DNA of 64,000 bases from CAZYQW01 sp964649825 (GCA_964649825.1 CAZYQW010000060.1:51772-115771); one strand, 5' to 3'; shown: positions 47,317 to 56,015, counted from the first letter of the stretch. The notes: generated by a model not told the origin, from the letters alone. Numbers and translations are program-made.

Positions 47317-47997
47317 ATGGGTCAGAAGTGCAACCCCCTCGGATTCCGCATTGGGATTACCGAGCCCTGGCGGTCCCGGTGGTACGCCGGCAAGAAGGAT
47401 TTCCGCAAGCTCCTCCTCGAGGACCAGCGAATCCGTCGCTACATCAAGAAGGAGTTCCACTCGGCCGCGATCCCGAGGATCGACATCGAGCGGACGCGCG
47501 AAGCGATCACCGTGATCGTCCACACCGGGCGGCCCGGCGTGCTGATCGGTCGCAAGGGAGCTCGAGTCGATCAGCTCCGATCGGCGCTCGAAGGCATCAC
47601 CGGGACGAAGGTCGACATCCGCACCAAGGAAGTCGAGAAGCCGGAACTTTCCGCGCAGCTCATCGCCGAGTCCGTTGCCGAGCAGCTCGAGAAGCGAGCG
47701 TCGTTCCGTCGGGCACTGAAGAAGACGGCCCAGCTCACGATGCAGGCCGGTGCCTTGGGCGTGAAGATCAACATCGCCGGTCGGTTGGGTGGCTCCGAGA
47801 TGGCACGTCGCGAGAAGGTCGCGTTCGGCTCGGTGCCGCTCTCGACGCTTCGTGCCGACGTGGACTATGGCTTCGCAGAAGCGAAGACCACCTACGGCGT
47901 CATCGGAATCAAGGTGTGGGTGTATCGCGGAATGCGTCCGGTTCCGGAGAAGAAGCGCGTCGTGTTGCAGGAGGTGACCCATGGCCATGATGCCTAA
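47317..47997 (+). CDS. rpsC: 30S ribosomal protein S3
   Basis: 226 residues. mRNA-entry helicase protein. The start is MGQKCNPLGFRIGI, the KH domain has VIVHTGRPGVLIGRKGARVD (in parts), and the C-terminal domain has VKINIAGRLGGSEMAR and GVIGIKVWVYRG. The 3' end overlaps rplP by 17 bases. Confidence 0.97.
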   Translation: MGQKCNPLGFRIGITEPWRSRWYAGKKDFRKLLLEDQRIRRYIKKEFHSAAIPRIDIERTREAITVIVHTGRPGVLIGRKGARVDQLRSALEGITGTKVDIRTKEVEKPELSAQLIAESVAEQLEKRASFRRALKKTAQLTMQAGALGVKINIAGRLGGSEMARREKVAFGSVPLSTLRADVDYGFAEAKTTYGVIGIKVWVYRGMRPVPEKKRVVLQEVTHGHDA

Positions 47998-48394
47998 GCG
48001 CGTTCTGCATCGAAAGCAGCAGCGCGGACGCGTTCGCGGAGTCGCCGCTCGGGGCAACACGGTGGAGTTCGGCGAGTTCGGACTCCAGGCGATGCAGGCC
48101 GGCTGGATCTCCGGTCGCCAGATCGAGGCGGGTCGCGTCGCGTTGAGCCGGGCCGCGCCCGGGGCGAAGATCTACATTCGGATCTTCCCGCACAAGCCGC
48201 TCACCGCTCAGCCGCTCGAAACGCGAATGGGTAAGGGAAAGGGCGAGCCCGAGTACTACGCCGCGGTCGTGCGGCCCGGAACCGTCATGTACGAGCTCGG
48301 CGGAATGCCCGAGGCGCAGGCGCGTCTCGCGCTGAACCGGGCGAGCCACAAGATGCCGGTGAGATGCCGGATGGTCCAGCGGAGGCAGCGCTGA
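47981..48394 (+). CDS. rplP: 50S ribosomal protein L16
   Basis: 137 residues. MPKRVLHRKQQRGRVRG is the family start; AARGNTVEFGEFGLQA, GKIYIRIFPHKP-like (AKIYIRIFPHKPLT) and ETRMGKGKGEPEYY (the loop holding the hydroxylated Arg in E. coli) are intact. AGGAGGTGA precedes the ATG at 47981, though ATGs at 47987 and 47990 are also possible. Confidence 0.96.
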   Translation: MAMMPKRVLHRKQQRGRVRGVAARGNTVEFGEFGLQAMQAGWISGRQIEAGRVALSRAAPGAKIYIRIFPHKPLTAQPLETRMGKGKGEPEYYAAVVRPGTVMYELGGMPEAQARLALNRASHKMPVRCRMVQRRQR

Positions 48395-48615
48395 TGTCGT
48401 CGGCTCGTTTGAAGGAGATGCGTCAGAAGGAAGACAAGGAGCTCCTCCTCGATCTCGGAACGCTGCGCCGGGGGCTGTTCGACCTCCGCTTCCAGTCGAG
48501 CACCGAGAAGCTCTCCAACCCGTCGAAGATCTCTCAGATCAAGAAAGACGTCGCTCGGATCAAGACGATCCTGCGCGAACGTGGATTGGCCGCCCAGTCG
48601 GGCGCCCAGGAATGA
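48394..48615 (+). CDS. rpmC: 50S ribosomal protein L29
   Basis: 73 residues, two long helices: ARLKEMRQKEDKELLLDLGT and LFDLRFQSSTEKLSNPSKI, then VARIKTILRERG. The ATG shares its A with the rplP stop (TGATG) and GGAGG is 9 bases upstream. The longer frame from 48364 is within rplP. Confidence 0.94.
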   Translation: MSSARLKEMRQKEDKELLLDLGTLRRGLFDLRFQSSTEKLSNPSKISQIKKDVARIKTILRERGLAAQSGAQE

Positions 48616-48628
48616 CCGGTCGACAGCG

Positions 48629-48961
48629 ATGAGCGAAAACGCGAACAGTTCAGGGAAGCGACGCGTCCTCGCGCAGGGCACGGTAGTGTCCGACAAGGCG
48701 CAGAAGACGATTACCGTTCAGGTCGATCGCAAGGTCAAGCATCCGCTCTACGGCAAGTACGTGAAGCGAAAGACCGTGCTGACCGCGCACGACGAAGAGA
48801 ACACTGCTCGTGAGGGCGACTATGTCGAAGTGGCGTTCACTCGACCGTTGTCCAAGCGCAAGCGCTGGCGGCTCATTCGAGTCGTGAAGGCGGGTGCGGC
48901 GACGATCGCGGCTGAAGCCGAAGCGAAGCGCGCCGGCGCCTCCGAGGGAGGGGCGGGATGA
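48629..48961 (+). CDS. rpsQ: 30S ribosomal protein S17
   Basis: 110 residues. OB-fold protein with GTVVSDKAQKTITVQVDRKVKHPLYGKYVKRK (in parts), DEENTAREGD and RPLSKRKRWRLI. The last ~20 residues are an Ala/Glu-rich tail. Overlaps rplN by 4 bases. Confidence 0.95.
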   Translation: MSENANSSGKRRVLAQGTVVSDKAQKTITVQVDRKVKHPLYGKYVKRKTVLTAHDEENTAREGDYVEVAFTRPLSKRKRWRLIRVVKAGAATIAAEAEAKRAGASEGGAG

Positions 48962-49326
48962 TCCAGGCGGAATCAATGCTCGACGTCGCGGACAACAGCG
49001 GCGCGAAGATCGTGAAGTGTTTCAAGGTCCTGGGCGGCAGCGGCCGGCGCTACGCCGGCGTCGGAGACATCGTGATCGGGTCGGTCCGCAAGGCGATTCC
49101 GGCCAGCGACGTCAAGCCCGGCTCCGTCGTCCGCGGCGTCATCGTCCGGACCCGCAAGGCGGTGCGCCGCGATGACGGGTCGTACGTCCGATTCGATCGG
49201 AATGCGATCGTCCTGTTGGACAAGGACAACAATCCGATTGGGACACGTATCTTCGGAGCCGTCGCACGAGAGCTGCGCGGGAAGAAGTTCATGAAGATCA
49301 TCTCCCTGGCTTCCGAGGTGGTGTGA
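48958..49326 (+). CDS. rplN: 50S ribosomal protein L14
   Basis: 122 residues, invariant length. The family start MIQAESMLDVADNSGAK is intact, followed by GDIVIGSVRKAIP, VIVRTRKAVRR and the end FMKIISLASEVV. ATG overlaps the rpsQ TGA (ATGA). Confidence 0.97.
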   Translation: MIQAESMLDVADNSGAKIVKCFKVLGGSGRRYAGVGDIVIGSVRKAIPASDVKPGSVVRGVIVRTRKAVRRDDGSYVRFDRNAIVLLDKDNNPIGTRIFGAVARELRGKKFMKIISLASEVV

Positions 49327-49328
49327 GG

Positions 49329-49700
49329 ATGGCCGCGCGAGGAAAGAAGCTCATCAAGGTGAGGCGACGGGCCGAGGCGAAGCATCGGCCGACGAATATC
49401 CACCGGAATGATCGCGTCCAGATCGTGGCTGGTAATGAGAAGGGGACGATCGGCAAGGTGCTGACCGTGCTTCCGGCTCGCCAGCGCGTGGTGATCGAGG
49501 GCGCGAACAAGCGGTTCAAGCACGTGCGGAAGAGCCAGCAGAACCCGCAAGGCGGGCGCGTCGAGCGCGAAGCGCCGGTGCCGATTTCGAACGTGCTGCT
49601 CTACTGCGAAAGCTGTGACCGTGGCGTGCGTGTCCGTACGAGTACGGACGGCGACAAGAAAGTCCGCGTCTGTGCGAAATGCGGTGCGCAGCTCGGTTGA
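49329..49700 (+). CDS. rplX: 50S ribosomal protein L24 with C-terminal zinc ribbon
   Basis: 123 residues. Family KOW core HRNDRVQIVAGNEKGTIGKVLTV (in parts), then GANKRFKHVRKSQQNPQGGRVEREAPV (in parts). The end carries two CxxC pairs (CESC and CAKC), a zinc-ribbon form seen in some bacterial L24. It has an N-terminal basic extension of ~25 residues. ATG 49329 is chosen; GTG 49323 overlapping the rplN stop is an alternative. Confidence 0.94.
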   Translation: MAARGKKLIKVRRRAEAKHRPTNIHRNDRVQIVAGNEKGTIGKVLTVLPARQRVVIEGANKRFKHVRKSQQNPQGGRVEREAPVPISNVLLYCESCDRGVRVRTSTDGDKKVRVCAKCGAQLG

Positions 49701-49747
49701 GACGAGCGTGACGGCCGATGCCGTCATCACAGGAGTCGAACGCGAGA

Positions 49748-50359
49748 ATGGCGAAGGCGAACAAGAGCAAGAAAAGCGAGGACGGCGGGACGGCGGTCGA
49801 AACCGAGCCGGCGCCGCCAGCGCGTCTCCATGTGAAGTACATGGAAGTGGTCCGTCCGAAGATCATGGAGCAGTTCGGGATCAAGAACATCATGGCCGCG
49901 CCGCGCATCGAGAAGGTCGTGGTGAACATGGGCGTCGGCGCCGCCAAGGAAAGCAAGACGGCGCTCGATTCCGCGGCGGGTGATTTGGCGACGATCACCG
50001 GCCAAAAGCCGAAGATCACTCGTGCACGGGTGTCGGTGTCCGGCTTCAAACTTCGTGAAGGCATGGCGATCGGCTGCATGGTGACGCTGCGCGGCCGTCG
50101 TATGTACGAGTTCCTGGACCGGCTGATCTCGATCGCGATCCCGCGTATCAAGGACTTCCGTGGGCTGTCACGCAAGTCGTTCGACGGTCGCGGTAACTAC
50201 TCGATGGGACTCGGCGAACAAACGGTGTTCCCCGAGATCCAGGTTGACAACGTCCAGGCGATGCAGGGGATGGACATCACGATCTGCACGAATACGGACG
50301 AGGACGCGAAGGCCGAAGCGCTCCTCTCGGGCCTCGGCATGCCGTTCCGAGAGCGTTGA
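49748..50359 (+). CDS. rplE: 50S ribosomal protein L5
   Basis: 203 residues, with a Lys/Glu-rich N-terminal extension of ~25 residues before the standard start LHVKYMEVVRPKIME. Contains RIEKVVVNMGVGAA, TGQKPKITRARVSVSGFKLREG (in parts) and GNYSMGLGEQTVFPEI. Binds 5S rRNA in the central protuberance. 47 bases after rplX. Confidence 0.96.
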   Translation: MAKANKSKKSEDGGTAVETEPAPPARLHVKYMEVVRPKIMEQFGIKNIMAAPRIEKVVVNMGVGAAKESKTALDSAAGDLATITGQKPKITRARVSVSGFKLREGMAIGCMVTLRGRRMYEFLDRLISIAIPRIKDFRGLSRKSFDGRGNYSMGLGEQTVFPEIQVDNVQAMQGMDITICTNTDEDAKAEALLSGLGMPFRER

Positions 50360-50376
50360 AAGAAAGAGGTTCGAGC

Positions 50377-50562
50377 GTGGGCAAGACGAGCTGGATGTAT
50401 CGGGCGAAGCAGGTGCCCAAGTTCAAGGTGCGACGACACACGCGCTGCGAGCTCTGCGGACGCTCGCACGCCGTTTATCGCAAGTTCGGGATCTGCCGGA
50501 TCTGTTTCCGAAACCTGGCGCTTCGGGGCGAGATCCCTGGCGTGCGCAAGGCGTCTTGGTAG
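50377..50562 (+). CDS. rpsN: 30S ribosomal protein S14, zinc type
   Basis: 61 residues from GTG 50377, with AAAGAGGT 8 bases upstream. This is the short C+ form, with CELC and CRICF as zinc ligands, ending REIPGVRKASW-like (GEIPGVRKASW). No second, zinc-free S14 is in the window. Confidence 0.95.
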   Translation: MGKTSWMYRAKQVPKFKVRRHTRCELCGRSHAVYRKFGICRICFRNLALRGEIPGVRKASW

Positions 50563-50573
50563 GAGATCCGGCA

Positions 50574-50972
50574 ATGACGATGACCGATACCGTGGCGGAC
50601 ATGCTGACTCGGATGCGCAATGCGATCCGAGTCAAGAAGAAGACCGTCGATGTCCCCGCGTCGAAGCTCAAGCGCGCGATCGCAGAGGTCCTGAAGAGGG
50701 AAGGCTACATCAACGGCTTCGATGTCGTCGCGGATGGCCTCCAGGGTACGCTGCGCGTGGAGTTGAAGTACGACGCCGACGGCGTTCCCGCGATCACTCG
50801 GATCGACCGGCATTCGAAGCCGGGTCGCCGGCTGTATCACAACGTGAGAGAGATCCCGAAGGTCCTGAACGGACTCGGAGTGGCGGTGATGTCGACTCCG
50901 AAGGGGGTGATCTCGGACCGAGAGGCGCGCCGGCAACGCGTCGGCGGCGAGTACCTCTGTTCGGTGTATTGA
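50574..50972 (+). CDS. rpsH: 30S ribosomal protein S8
   Basis: 132 residues. It starts DTVADMLTRMRNAI and contains VPASKLKRAIAEVLKREGYI and the C-terminal GLGVAVMSTPKGVISDREA with the terminal GGEYLCSVY. S8 represses the spc operon in E. coli. AGGAGA precedes the ATG. The long in-frame upstream region belongs to rplE/rpsN frames. Confidence 0.96.
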   Translation: MTMTDTVADMLTRMRNAIRVKKKTVDVPASKLKRAIAEVLKREGYINGFDVVADGLQGTLRVELKYDADGVPAITRIDRHSKPGRRLYHNVREIPKVLNGLGVAVMSTPKGVISDREARRQRVGGEYLCSVY

Positions 50973-50991
50973 TCGGGTACCGGAGAAAACC

Positions 50992-51534
50992 GTGTCTCGT
51001 ATCGGAAAGAAGCCCGTGACCCTCCCCGACGGAGTGAGCGCTCAGATGACTGGGCGTGAGCTGACGATCGGCAAGGGAAACAACAAGCTGACCCAATGGA
51101 TCGACCCCGCGATCGATGTCGCCGTGGTCGATGGCCACGTGACGTTCCGTCGCAGCGACGATCAGCGACGGAATCGAGCTCTCCACGGCCTGTATCGCGC
51201 TCTCGCCCAGAACATGGTCGAGGGTCTGACCAAGGGCTACGAGAAGCGCCTCACCATCGTCGGCGTCGGCTTCGGCGCGAAGCTCTCGGGCCAGGTCGTC
51301 GAGCTGAACGTCGGCTACGCGAACAACATCAAAGTGAGCATTCCCGCGGGTGTGATCGTCGAGGTGCCGGAAGCCACCACGATCGTGGTCAAAGGAATCG
51401 ACAAGCACGCAGTGGGACAGACCGCCGCCAACATCCGCCGAGCGCGACCCCCGGAACCCTACAAGGGGAAGGGTGTGCGTTACGTGGACGAGGTCGTCAA
51501 GCGCAAGGCGGGCAAGACCGTCGGCGCTGGTTGA
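50992..51534 (+). CDS. rplF: 50S ribosomal protein L6
   Basis: 180 residues from GTG 50992, with CGGAGAA before it. SRIGKKPVTLPDGV is the family start; GYEKRLTIVGVGFGAKLSG and the end RRARPPEPYKGKGVRYVDE (in parts) are standard. Near the sarcin-ricin loop in the ribosome. Confidence 0.96.
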   Translation: MSRIGKKPVTLPDGVSAQMTGRELTIGKGNNKLTQWIDPAIDVAVVDGHVTFRRSDDQRRNRALHGLYRALAQNMVEGLTKGYEKRLTIVGVGFGAKLSGQVVELNVGYANNIKVSIPAGVIVEVPEATTIVVKGIDKHAVGQTAANIRRARPPEPYKGKGVRYVDEVVKRKAGKTVGAG

Positions 51535-51555
51535 TAGAAAAGCACGGTACGAGCG

Positions 51556-51927
51556 ATGGCCAATCTACAGAAGGTCAAGCAGAAGAAGCGGCTGCGCAAG
51601 ACGCGCGGCGTCCGGAGCGGCGTTCGCGGCGATTCGAGCAAGCCGCGCCTGAGCGTGTTCCGATCGAGCCGCTACATTTCGGCTCAAGCGATCGACGACG
51701 TCTCGGGTCGCACCGTCGCGTCGGCGTCCCAGCTCGAGAAGTCGCTCCGAGAGCGTTGTTCCGGCCTTTCGAAGACGGATGCCGCGAAGTTGGTCGGCCA
51801 GGCCGTCGCCGAGCGACTCAAGGAAGGCGGATTCGAGCGCGTCGTGTTCGATCGGTCCTGGTATCGCTATCACGGACGTGTCAAAGCGCTTGCCGATGCG
51901 GCCCGCGAAAACGGATTGAAGTTCTAA
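51556..51927 (+). CDS. rplR: 50S ribosomal protein L18
   Basis: 123 residues. Basic N-terminus, then SKPRLSVFRSSRYISAQAIDD (in parts), LVGQAVAERLKEGGFERVVFDR and the end RVKALADAARENGLKF. Binds 5S rRNA with L5. Confidence 0.95.
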   Translation: MANLQKVKQKKRLRKTRGVRSGVRGDSSKPRLSVFRSSRYISAQAIDDVSGRTVASASQLEKSLRERCSGLSKTDAAKLVGQAVAERLKEGGFERVVFDRSWYRYHGRVKALADAARENGLKF

Positions 51928-51937
51928 GGATCACCCG

Positions 51938-52429
51938 ATGAGCATGGCCCAAGAGTCCGGCCCGATCTACTTCGAAGAGACGGTCGTCAAGGTGAACCGG
52001 TGCGCGAAGGTCGTCAAGGGCGGCCGGCGTTTCTCGTTCTCGGCGCTGGTCGTGATCGGGAACCGCGGCGGCGTCGTCGGCGTCGGTTTCGGCAAGGCCA
52101 AGGAGGTCCCGTCGGCCGTTCAGAAGGCCGTCAAGGCGGCCCGAAAGGACCTGCAGCGAATCCCCCGCGTCGGCACCACGATCCCCCATTCCGTCATGGG
52201 GAGATACGGTTCCGCGCGGGTGAAGCTCATCCCAGCGGCCCCGGGGACCGGGATCATCGCCGGCGCGTCTGCTCGTGCGGTCCTGGAGTATGCCGGAGTG
52301 ACGGATGTGCTGTCCAAGTCGATCGGCTCATCGAACCCGATCAACTTGGTCAAGGCGACACTGGACGGCCTGAAACAGCTCCGATCGCGCGAGGCGATCG
52401 AGGAACTGCGAGGAGTGAAGGTCGGATGA
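51938..52429 (+). CDS. rpsE: 30S ribosomal protein S5
   Basis: 163 residues. KVNRCAKVVKGGRRFSFSALVVIGN (in parts), GFGKAKEVPSAVQKA and the C-terminal AGVTDVLSKSIGSSNPINLVKAT (in parts) are family hallmarks. Its stop overlaps the rplO start by 4 bases, so no room is left for rpmD (L30). Confidence 0.96.
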   Translation: MSMAQESGPIYFEETVVKVNRCAKVVKGGRRFSFSALVVIGNRGGVVGVGFGKAKEVPSAVQKAVKAARKDLQRIPRVGTTIPHSVMGRYGSARVKLIPAAPGTGIIAGASARAVLEYAGVTDVLSKSIGSSNPINLVKATLDGLKQLRSREAIEELRGVKVG

Positions 52430-52875
52430 ACCTCGAGGACGTTCTCAACGCAGGTCCGAAGTTTCGGGATCGTAAGCGCGTCGGTCGCGGGATCGGCTCA
52501 GGTCGAGGCAAGACCTCCACGCGGGGGACCAAGGGTCACGGTGCCCGCCAGACGTTCCACGGCAAGCTCGGGCACGAAGGCGGCCAGATGCCGCTCTTCC
52601 GTCGAGTGCCGAAGCGGGGCTTCACCAACGCGCGCTTCAAGATCGACTACTCGGTCATCAACGTCGGGCAACTCGGCCGGTACTTCGAGGCCGGTGACGA
52701 GGTGTCGCTCGAGGTCTTGCGGCAGCGGGGTCTGATGAAGAGCGGGCCGGGCCGGCTCAAGATCCTCGGTGAGGGCGACCTCTCGGTCGCCCTGAACGTC
52801 AAGGCACACAAGGCTTCTAAGGCCGCGGCTCAGAAGATCGAAGCCGCAGGCGGGAGTCTGGAGCAGGTGTCGTGA
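52426..52875 (+). CDS. rplO: 50S ribosomal protein L15
   Basis: 149 residues. The basic Gly-rich N-terminal extension RVGRGIGSGRGKTSTRGTKG, then GHEGGQMPLFRRVPKRGF, is the family signature. The C-terminal domain ends with AAQKIEAAGGSLEQV. ATG overlaps the rpsE TGA; its own stop overlaps secY GTG by 4 bases. Confidence 0.96.
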   Translation: MNLEDVLNAGPKFRDRKRVGRGIGSGRGKTSTRGTKGHGARQTFHGKLGHEGGQMPLFRRVPKRGFTNARFKIDYSVINVGQLGRYFEAGDEVSLEVLRQRGLMKSGPGRLKILGEGDLSVALNVKAHKASKAAAQKIEAAGGSLEQVS

Positions 52876-54212
52876 ACGCCGCGATCCTGAACATCTTCCG
52901 GATTCCGGAGCTCCGTCAGAAGGTCTGGATGACCATTGGTTTGCTGGTCATCTACCGGATCGGGTTCCACATTCCGGTTCCTGGCGTCGACTACTCCGCC
53001 ATCAAGGATGCGACGAAGGACCAGAACTTCGTGTTCGGGATCATGAACACGCTGTCCGGGGGCGCGATCGGGCAGTGCGTGCTGTTCGCGCTCGGCGTGA
53101 TGCCGTATATCTCGTCTTCGATCATCTTCTCGCTGCTCGTGAAGGTCGTCCCTGCGCTCGAGGCGCTTCAGAAGGAGGGACAGTCGGGCGTCAAGAAGAT
53201 CAACCAGTACACGCGCTGGGCGACGGTACCGATCTGCATCGTTCAGTCGATCTTCGTCATCCGAGGGTTGATCCTCCCCGCCGCGGGCCAGACGAATCTG
53301 ATTTCGTCCACGATCACGGACAGCGCCGTCGGGCTCTTCCTCTACCAGATCGCTTTGATCGTCGCGTTCACGGCCGGCACGTTGTTCATCATGTGGCTCG
53401 GAGAGAAGATCACCGAGCATGGGATCGGCAACGGTATCTCGCTCATCATCATGGGGGGCATCATCGCCGAGCTACCCGCGCAGTATCAGGTCCTGGCCGG
53501 GGCGATGGAGGAAGGGGAACAGTGGCAGACGTTGCTCACGCTCGGGGCGCTCTACCTGGTGATCGTGTTTGGCATCGTGTTCGTGACGAAGGGGCAGCGC
53601 CGGATTCCGATCACGCATGCGAAGCACGTCAAAGGGCGCCGCGTGTATGGTTCGCAGAAGTCCTACCTTCCGCTGAAGGTGAATCAGGCGAACGTGATGC
53701 CGATCATCTTCGCGTCGGCCCTCTGGATCGCGCCGATCGCAATGGCGAAGATCCCCGGGCTCGGCTGGATGGAGCGGACTTTCCAGTGGGGCAGCTTCTT
53801 CTGGATGATCGGCTATTGCGCGCTGATCTTCTTCTTCTCGTATTTCTGGACGGCGTTGATGTTCCAGCCGAACGACATCGCCAACAACTTGAAAGAGCAC
53901 GGTGGGTTCGTTCCGGGGCTGCGGCCCGGAAAACGAACGGCGGATGAGCTAGAGCGGATCATGGTGCGGATCACCCTGGTCGGAGCGACTTTCCTTTGCC
54001 TCATCTCGCTCCTCCCGAGCTTGGTCTCCTCGCGATTCCACAACATCCCGCCGAGCCTCTCCGCGTTCCTCGGAGGCACGTCGATCCTGATCGTGGTCGG
54101 TGTCGCGCTTGACCTGGTCGACAAGGTGAACGCTCACCTTCTGATGAGGAACTACGAGGGATTCATGAGCGGCGGAAGTTCATCGAGTTGGGCCCGTGGC
54201 CGCCGACGCTAG
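52872..54212 (+). CDS. secY: Preprotein translocase subunit SecY
   Basis: 446 residues, ten transmembrane helices forming the Sec channel. N-terminal ILNIFRIPELRQKVWMTIG, plug-region PGVDY, GVMPYISSSII, GNGISLIIMGGIIA, the C4-C5 loop THAKHVKGRRVYGSQKSYLPLKVNQANVMPIIF (in parts) and MFQPNDIANNLKEHGGFVPGLRPG (in parts). GTG 52872 overlaps the rplO stop. adk and map, which often follow secY, are absent. Confidence 0.97.
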   Translation: MNAAILNIFRIPELRQKVWMTIGLLVIYRIGFHIPVPGVDYSAIKDATKDQNFVFGIMNTLSGGAIGQCVLFALGVMPYISSSIIFSLLVKVVPALEALQKEGQSGVKKINQYTRWATVPICIVQSIFVIRGLILPAAGQTNLISSTITDSAVGLFLYQIALIVAFTAGTLFIMWLGEKITEHGIGNGISLIIMGGIIAELPAQYQVLAGAMEEGEQWQTLLTLGALYLVIVFGIVFVTKGQRRIPITHAKHVKGRRVYGSQKSYLPLKVNQANVMPIIFASALWIAPIAMAKIPGLGWMERTFQWGSFFWMIGYCALIFFFSYFWTALMFQPNDIANNLKEHGGFVPGLRPGKRTADELERIMVRITLVGATFLCLISLLPSLVSSRFHNIPPSLSAFLGGTSILIVVGVALDLVDKVNAHLLMRNYEGFMSGGSSSSWARGRRR

Positions 54213-54225
54213 AAAGGGTATGAGA

Positions 54226-54441
54226 TTGGCGAAGGAAGACGCGATTCGTGTCACGGCCACCGTGAAGGAAGCCCTTCCGAATGCGGTCTTCCGCGTGACC
54301 TTGGAAAATGGACATCAGGTGATCGCTCACGTCTCTGGCAAGATGCGGATGCACTTCATCCGCATCCTGCCCGGCGACAAGGTCACCGTAGAGTTATCGC
54401 CCTACGATCTCTCGAAAGGGCGAATCGTGTACCGCGAATAG
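54226..54441 (+). CDS. infA: Translation initiation factor IF-1
   Basis: 71 residues if started at TTG 54226, which gives the family start MAKEDAI and has AAAGGG 7 bases upstream. The ATG at 54220 would leave only one base to that site. OB-fold blocks are VKEALPNAVFRVTLENGHQV and HVSGKMRMHFIRILPGDKV (in parts). It binds the A site during initiation. 13 bases after secY. Confidence 0.93.
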   Translation: MAKEDAIRVTATVKEALPNAVFRVTLENGHQVIAHVSGKMRMHFIRILPGDKVTVELSPYDLSKGRIVYRE

Positions 54442-54458
54442 CGGTGCGGAGGTGTGTG

Positions 54459-54575
54459 ATGAAAGTTCGTACCTCAGTGCGACGTATCTGTGAAAACTGC
54501 AAGATCGTGCGTCGACGTGGAGTCGTGCGGGTGATCTGCTCGAACGGCCGCCACAAGCAGCGGCAGGGAAGCTGA
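54459..54575 (+). CDS. rpmJ: 50S ribosomal protein L36
   Basis: 38 residues, read directly from the bases: MKVRTSVRRICENCK then VRRRGVVRVICSNGRHKQRQG. Zinc ligands Cys11, Cys14, Cys27 and His32 are all present (the C+ form). GGAGGTGTG precedes the ATG. Located between infA and rpsM as in many bacteria. Confidence 0.95.
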   Translation: MKVRTSVRRICENCKIVRRRGVVRVICSNGRHKQRQGS

Positions 54576-54595
54576 CCGCGGAGGTCTGACGAATC

Positions 54596-54976
54596 ATGCC
54601 ACGTATTGCCGGCGTCGACATTCCCAACGACAAGCGAGCGGTGATCTCGCTTACCTACATCTACGGCGTGGGTCCGCACGTCTCGCGGATGATCTGCCAG
54701 GAGATCGGCATCGATCCTTCGCTGCGTGCGAAGGACCTGACCGACGAGCAGCTCGCGCAGATCGCGACCTACCTCGACAAGTCGGTGGTCCACGAAGGAA
54801 ACCTGCGTCGCCAGATCGCGATGAACATCCAGCGGCTGAAGGAGATCGGCTGCTATCGCGGTCTCCGCCACCGTCGTGGTCTTCCCGTGCGCGGCCAGCG
54901 CACGAGCACGAACGCGCGTACGCGCAAGGGACCGAAGAAGACGGTCGCCGGCAAGAAGAGCGTCAAGGCTAGGTAA
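54596..54976 (+). CDS. rpsM: 30S ribosomal protein S13
   Basis: 126 residues. Starts MPRIAGVDIPNDKRAVISLTYIYGVG (in parts), contains LRRQIAMNIQRLKEIGCYRGLRHRRGLPVRGQRT (in parts) and a Lys-rich tail that reaches the P-site tRNA. GGAGGT precedes the ATG. Confidence 0.97.
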   Translation: MPRIAGVDIPNDKRAVISLTYIYGVGPHVSRMICQEIGIDPSLRAKDLTDEQLAQIATYLDKSVVHEGNLRRQIAMNIQRLKEIGCYRGLRHRRGLPVRGQRTSTNARTRKGPKKTVAGKKSVKAR

Positions 54977-54992
54977 GAGAGGCGGATCACCC

Positions 54993-55373
54993 ATGGCACC
55001 CGGCAAGAAGCGTAAAGCCCGCAAGGTCGGCGCGAAGGGCGTCTGCCACATCAAGGCGACCTTCAACAACACGATCATCACCATAACGGACATGAACGGC
55101 GAGGCGCTTTCGTGGGCGTCGGCTGGACACGTCGGATACAAAGGCTCGCGGAAGAGCACCCCGTTCGCGGCCCAGCGCGCGGCGGAGAAAGCGGCCGAAG
55201 CGGCGGCGAAGATGGGCGTGAAAGAGGTCGAGGTGCGCGTCAAGGGACCGGGCGCTGGTCGCGAATCGGCGATCCGAGCGCTGTCCCAAGTGGGCCTCAC
55301 GGTGCGCGCCATCGAGGATCGGACGCCGCTGCCGCACAACGGCTGCCGCCCTCGGAAGCGTCGGCGGGTCTGA
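54993..55373 (+). CDS. rpsK: 30S ribosomal protein S11
   Basis: 126 residues. HIKATFNNTIITITDMNGEALSWASAG (in parts), GYKGSRKSTPFAAQRAAE and the C-terminal TPLPHNGCRPRKRRRV are universal. Start ATG 54993; the longer frame lies inside rpsM. Confidence 0.97.
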   Translation: MAPGKKRKARKVGAKGVCHIKATFNNTIITITDMNGEALSWASAGHVGYKGSRKSTPFAAQRAAEKAAEAAAKMGVKEVEVRVKGPGAGRESAIRALSQVGLTVRAIEDRTPLPHNGCRPRKRRRV

Positions 55374-55388
55374 CAGGAGCAGGAAACG

Positions 55389-56015
55389 ATGTCTTGGACG
55401 AAGCAGAGCGTCTGCAAGCTGTGCCGCCGGGAGGGCGTGAAGCTCTACCTGAAGGGCGTACGCTGCGAGACGGCGAAGTGCGCGATCACGCGCCGCAATT
55501 ACCAGCCCGGCCAACACTCCTGGACCCGCGGAAAGCCGTCGGAGTACGGGATCGGGCTGCGCGAGAAGCAGAAGTGCAAGCGATACTACGGCGTGTTGGA
55601 GCGCCAGTTCCGCCGGTATTTCGACATGGCGAACCGAATGAGCGGGAACACCGGCGAGAGCCTCCTGACGCTCTTGGAGCGACGGCTGGACAGCGTGGTG
55701 TACCAGCTCGGCATGGCGCACTCGCGCAAGAACGCGCGTCAGATGGTCGCCCACGGGCACATCGCCGTGAACGGAAAGCGTTGTTCCGCGGCGGCGCGAC
55801 TCGTGCGCCTCGGTGACCGCGTTTCGGTTGTCGGCCGCGAGAAGTCGAAGAAGCAAGTCGTCGGAGCGCTCGAGGCGCGCAAGGGGCATTCGGTTCCTTC
55901 GTGGCTACTCTTCGACGAGTCGAAGAACGAGGGCGCGGTCAGTGCGATGCCCACCCGCCAGGACGTGAGCTTCGAAGTCCAGGAGCAGCTCATCATCGAG
56001 CTGATGAGCAAGTAA
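55389..56015 (+). CDS. rpsD: 30S ribosomal protein S4 with zinc finger
   Basis: 208 residues. N-terminal C4 zinc cluster (CKLCRREG, then two further Cys within RCETAKC), the GQHSWTRGKPSEYGIGLREKQK segment (in parts), and the S4 RNA-binding domain ERRLDSVVYQLGMAHSRKNARQMVAHGHI (in parts). It nucleates 30S assembly and represses the alpha operon in E. coli. Confidence 0.96.
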   Translation: MSWTKQSVCKLCRREGVKLYLKGVRCETAKCAITRRNYQPGQHSWTRGKPSEYGIGLREKQKCKRYYGVLERQFRRYFDMANRMSGNTGESLLTLLERRLDSVVYQLGMAHSRKNARQMVAHGHIAVNGKRCSAAARLVRLGDRVSVVGREKSKKQVVGALEARKGHSVPSWLLFDESKNEGAVSAMPTRQDVSFEVQEQLIIELMSK

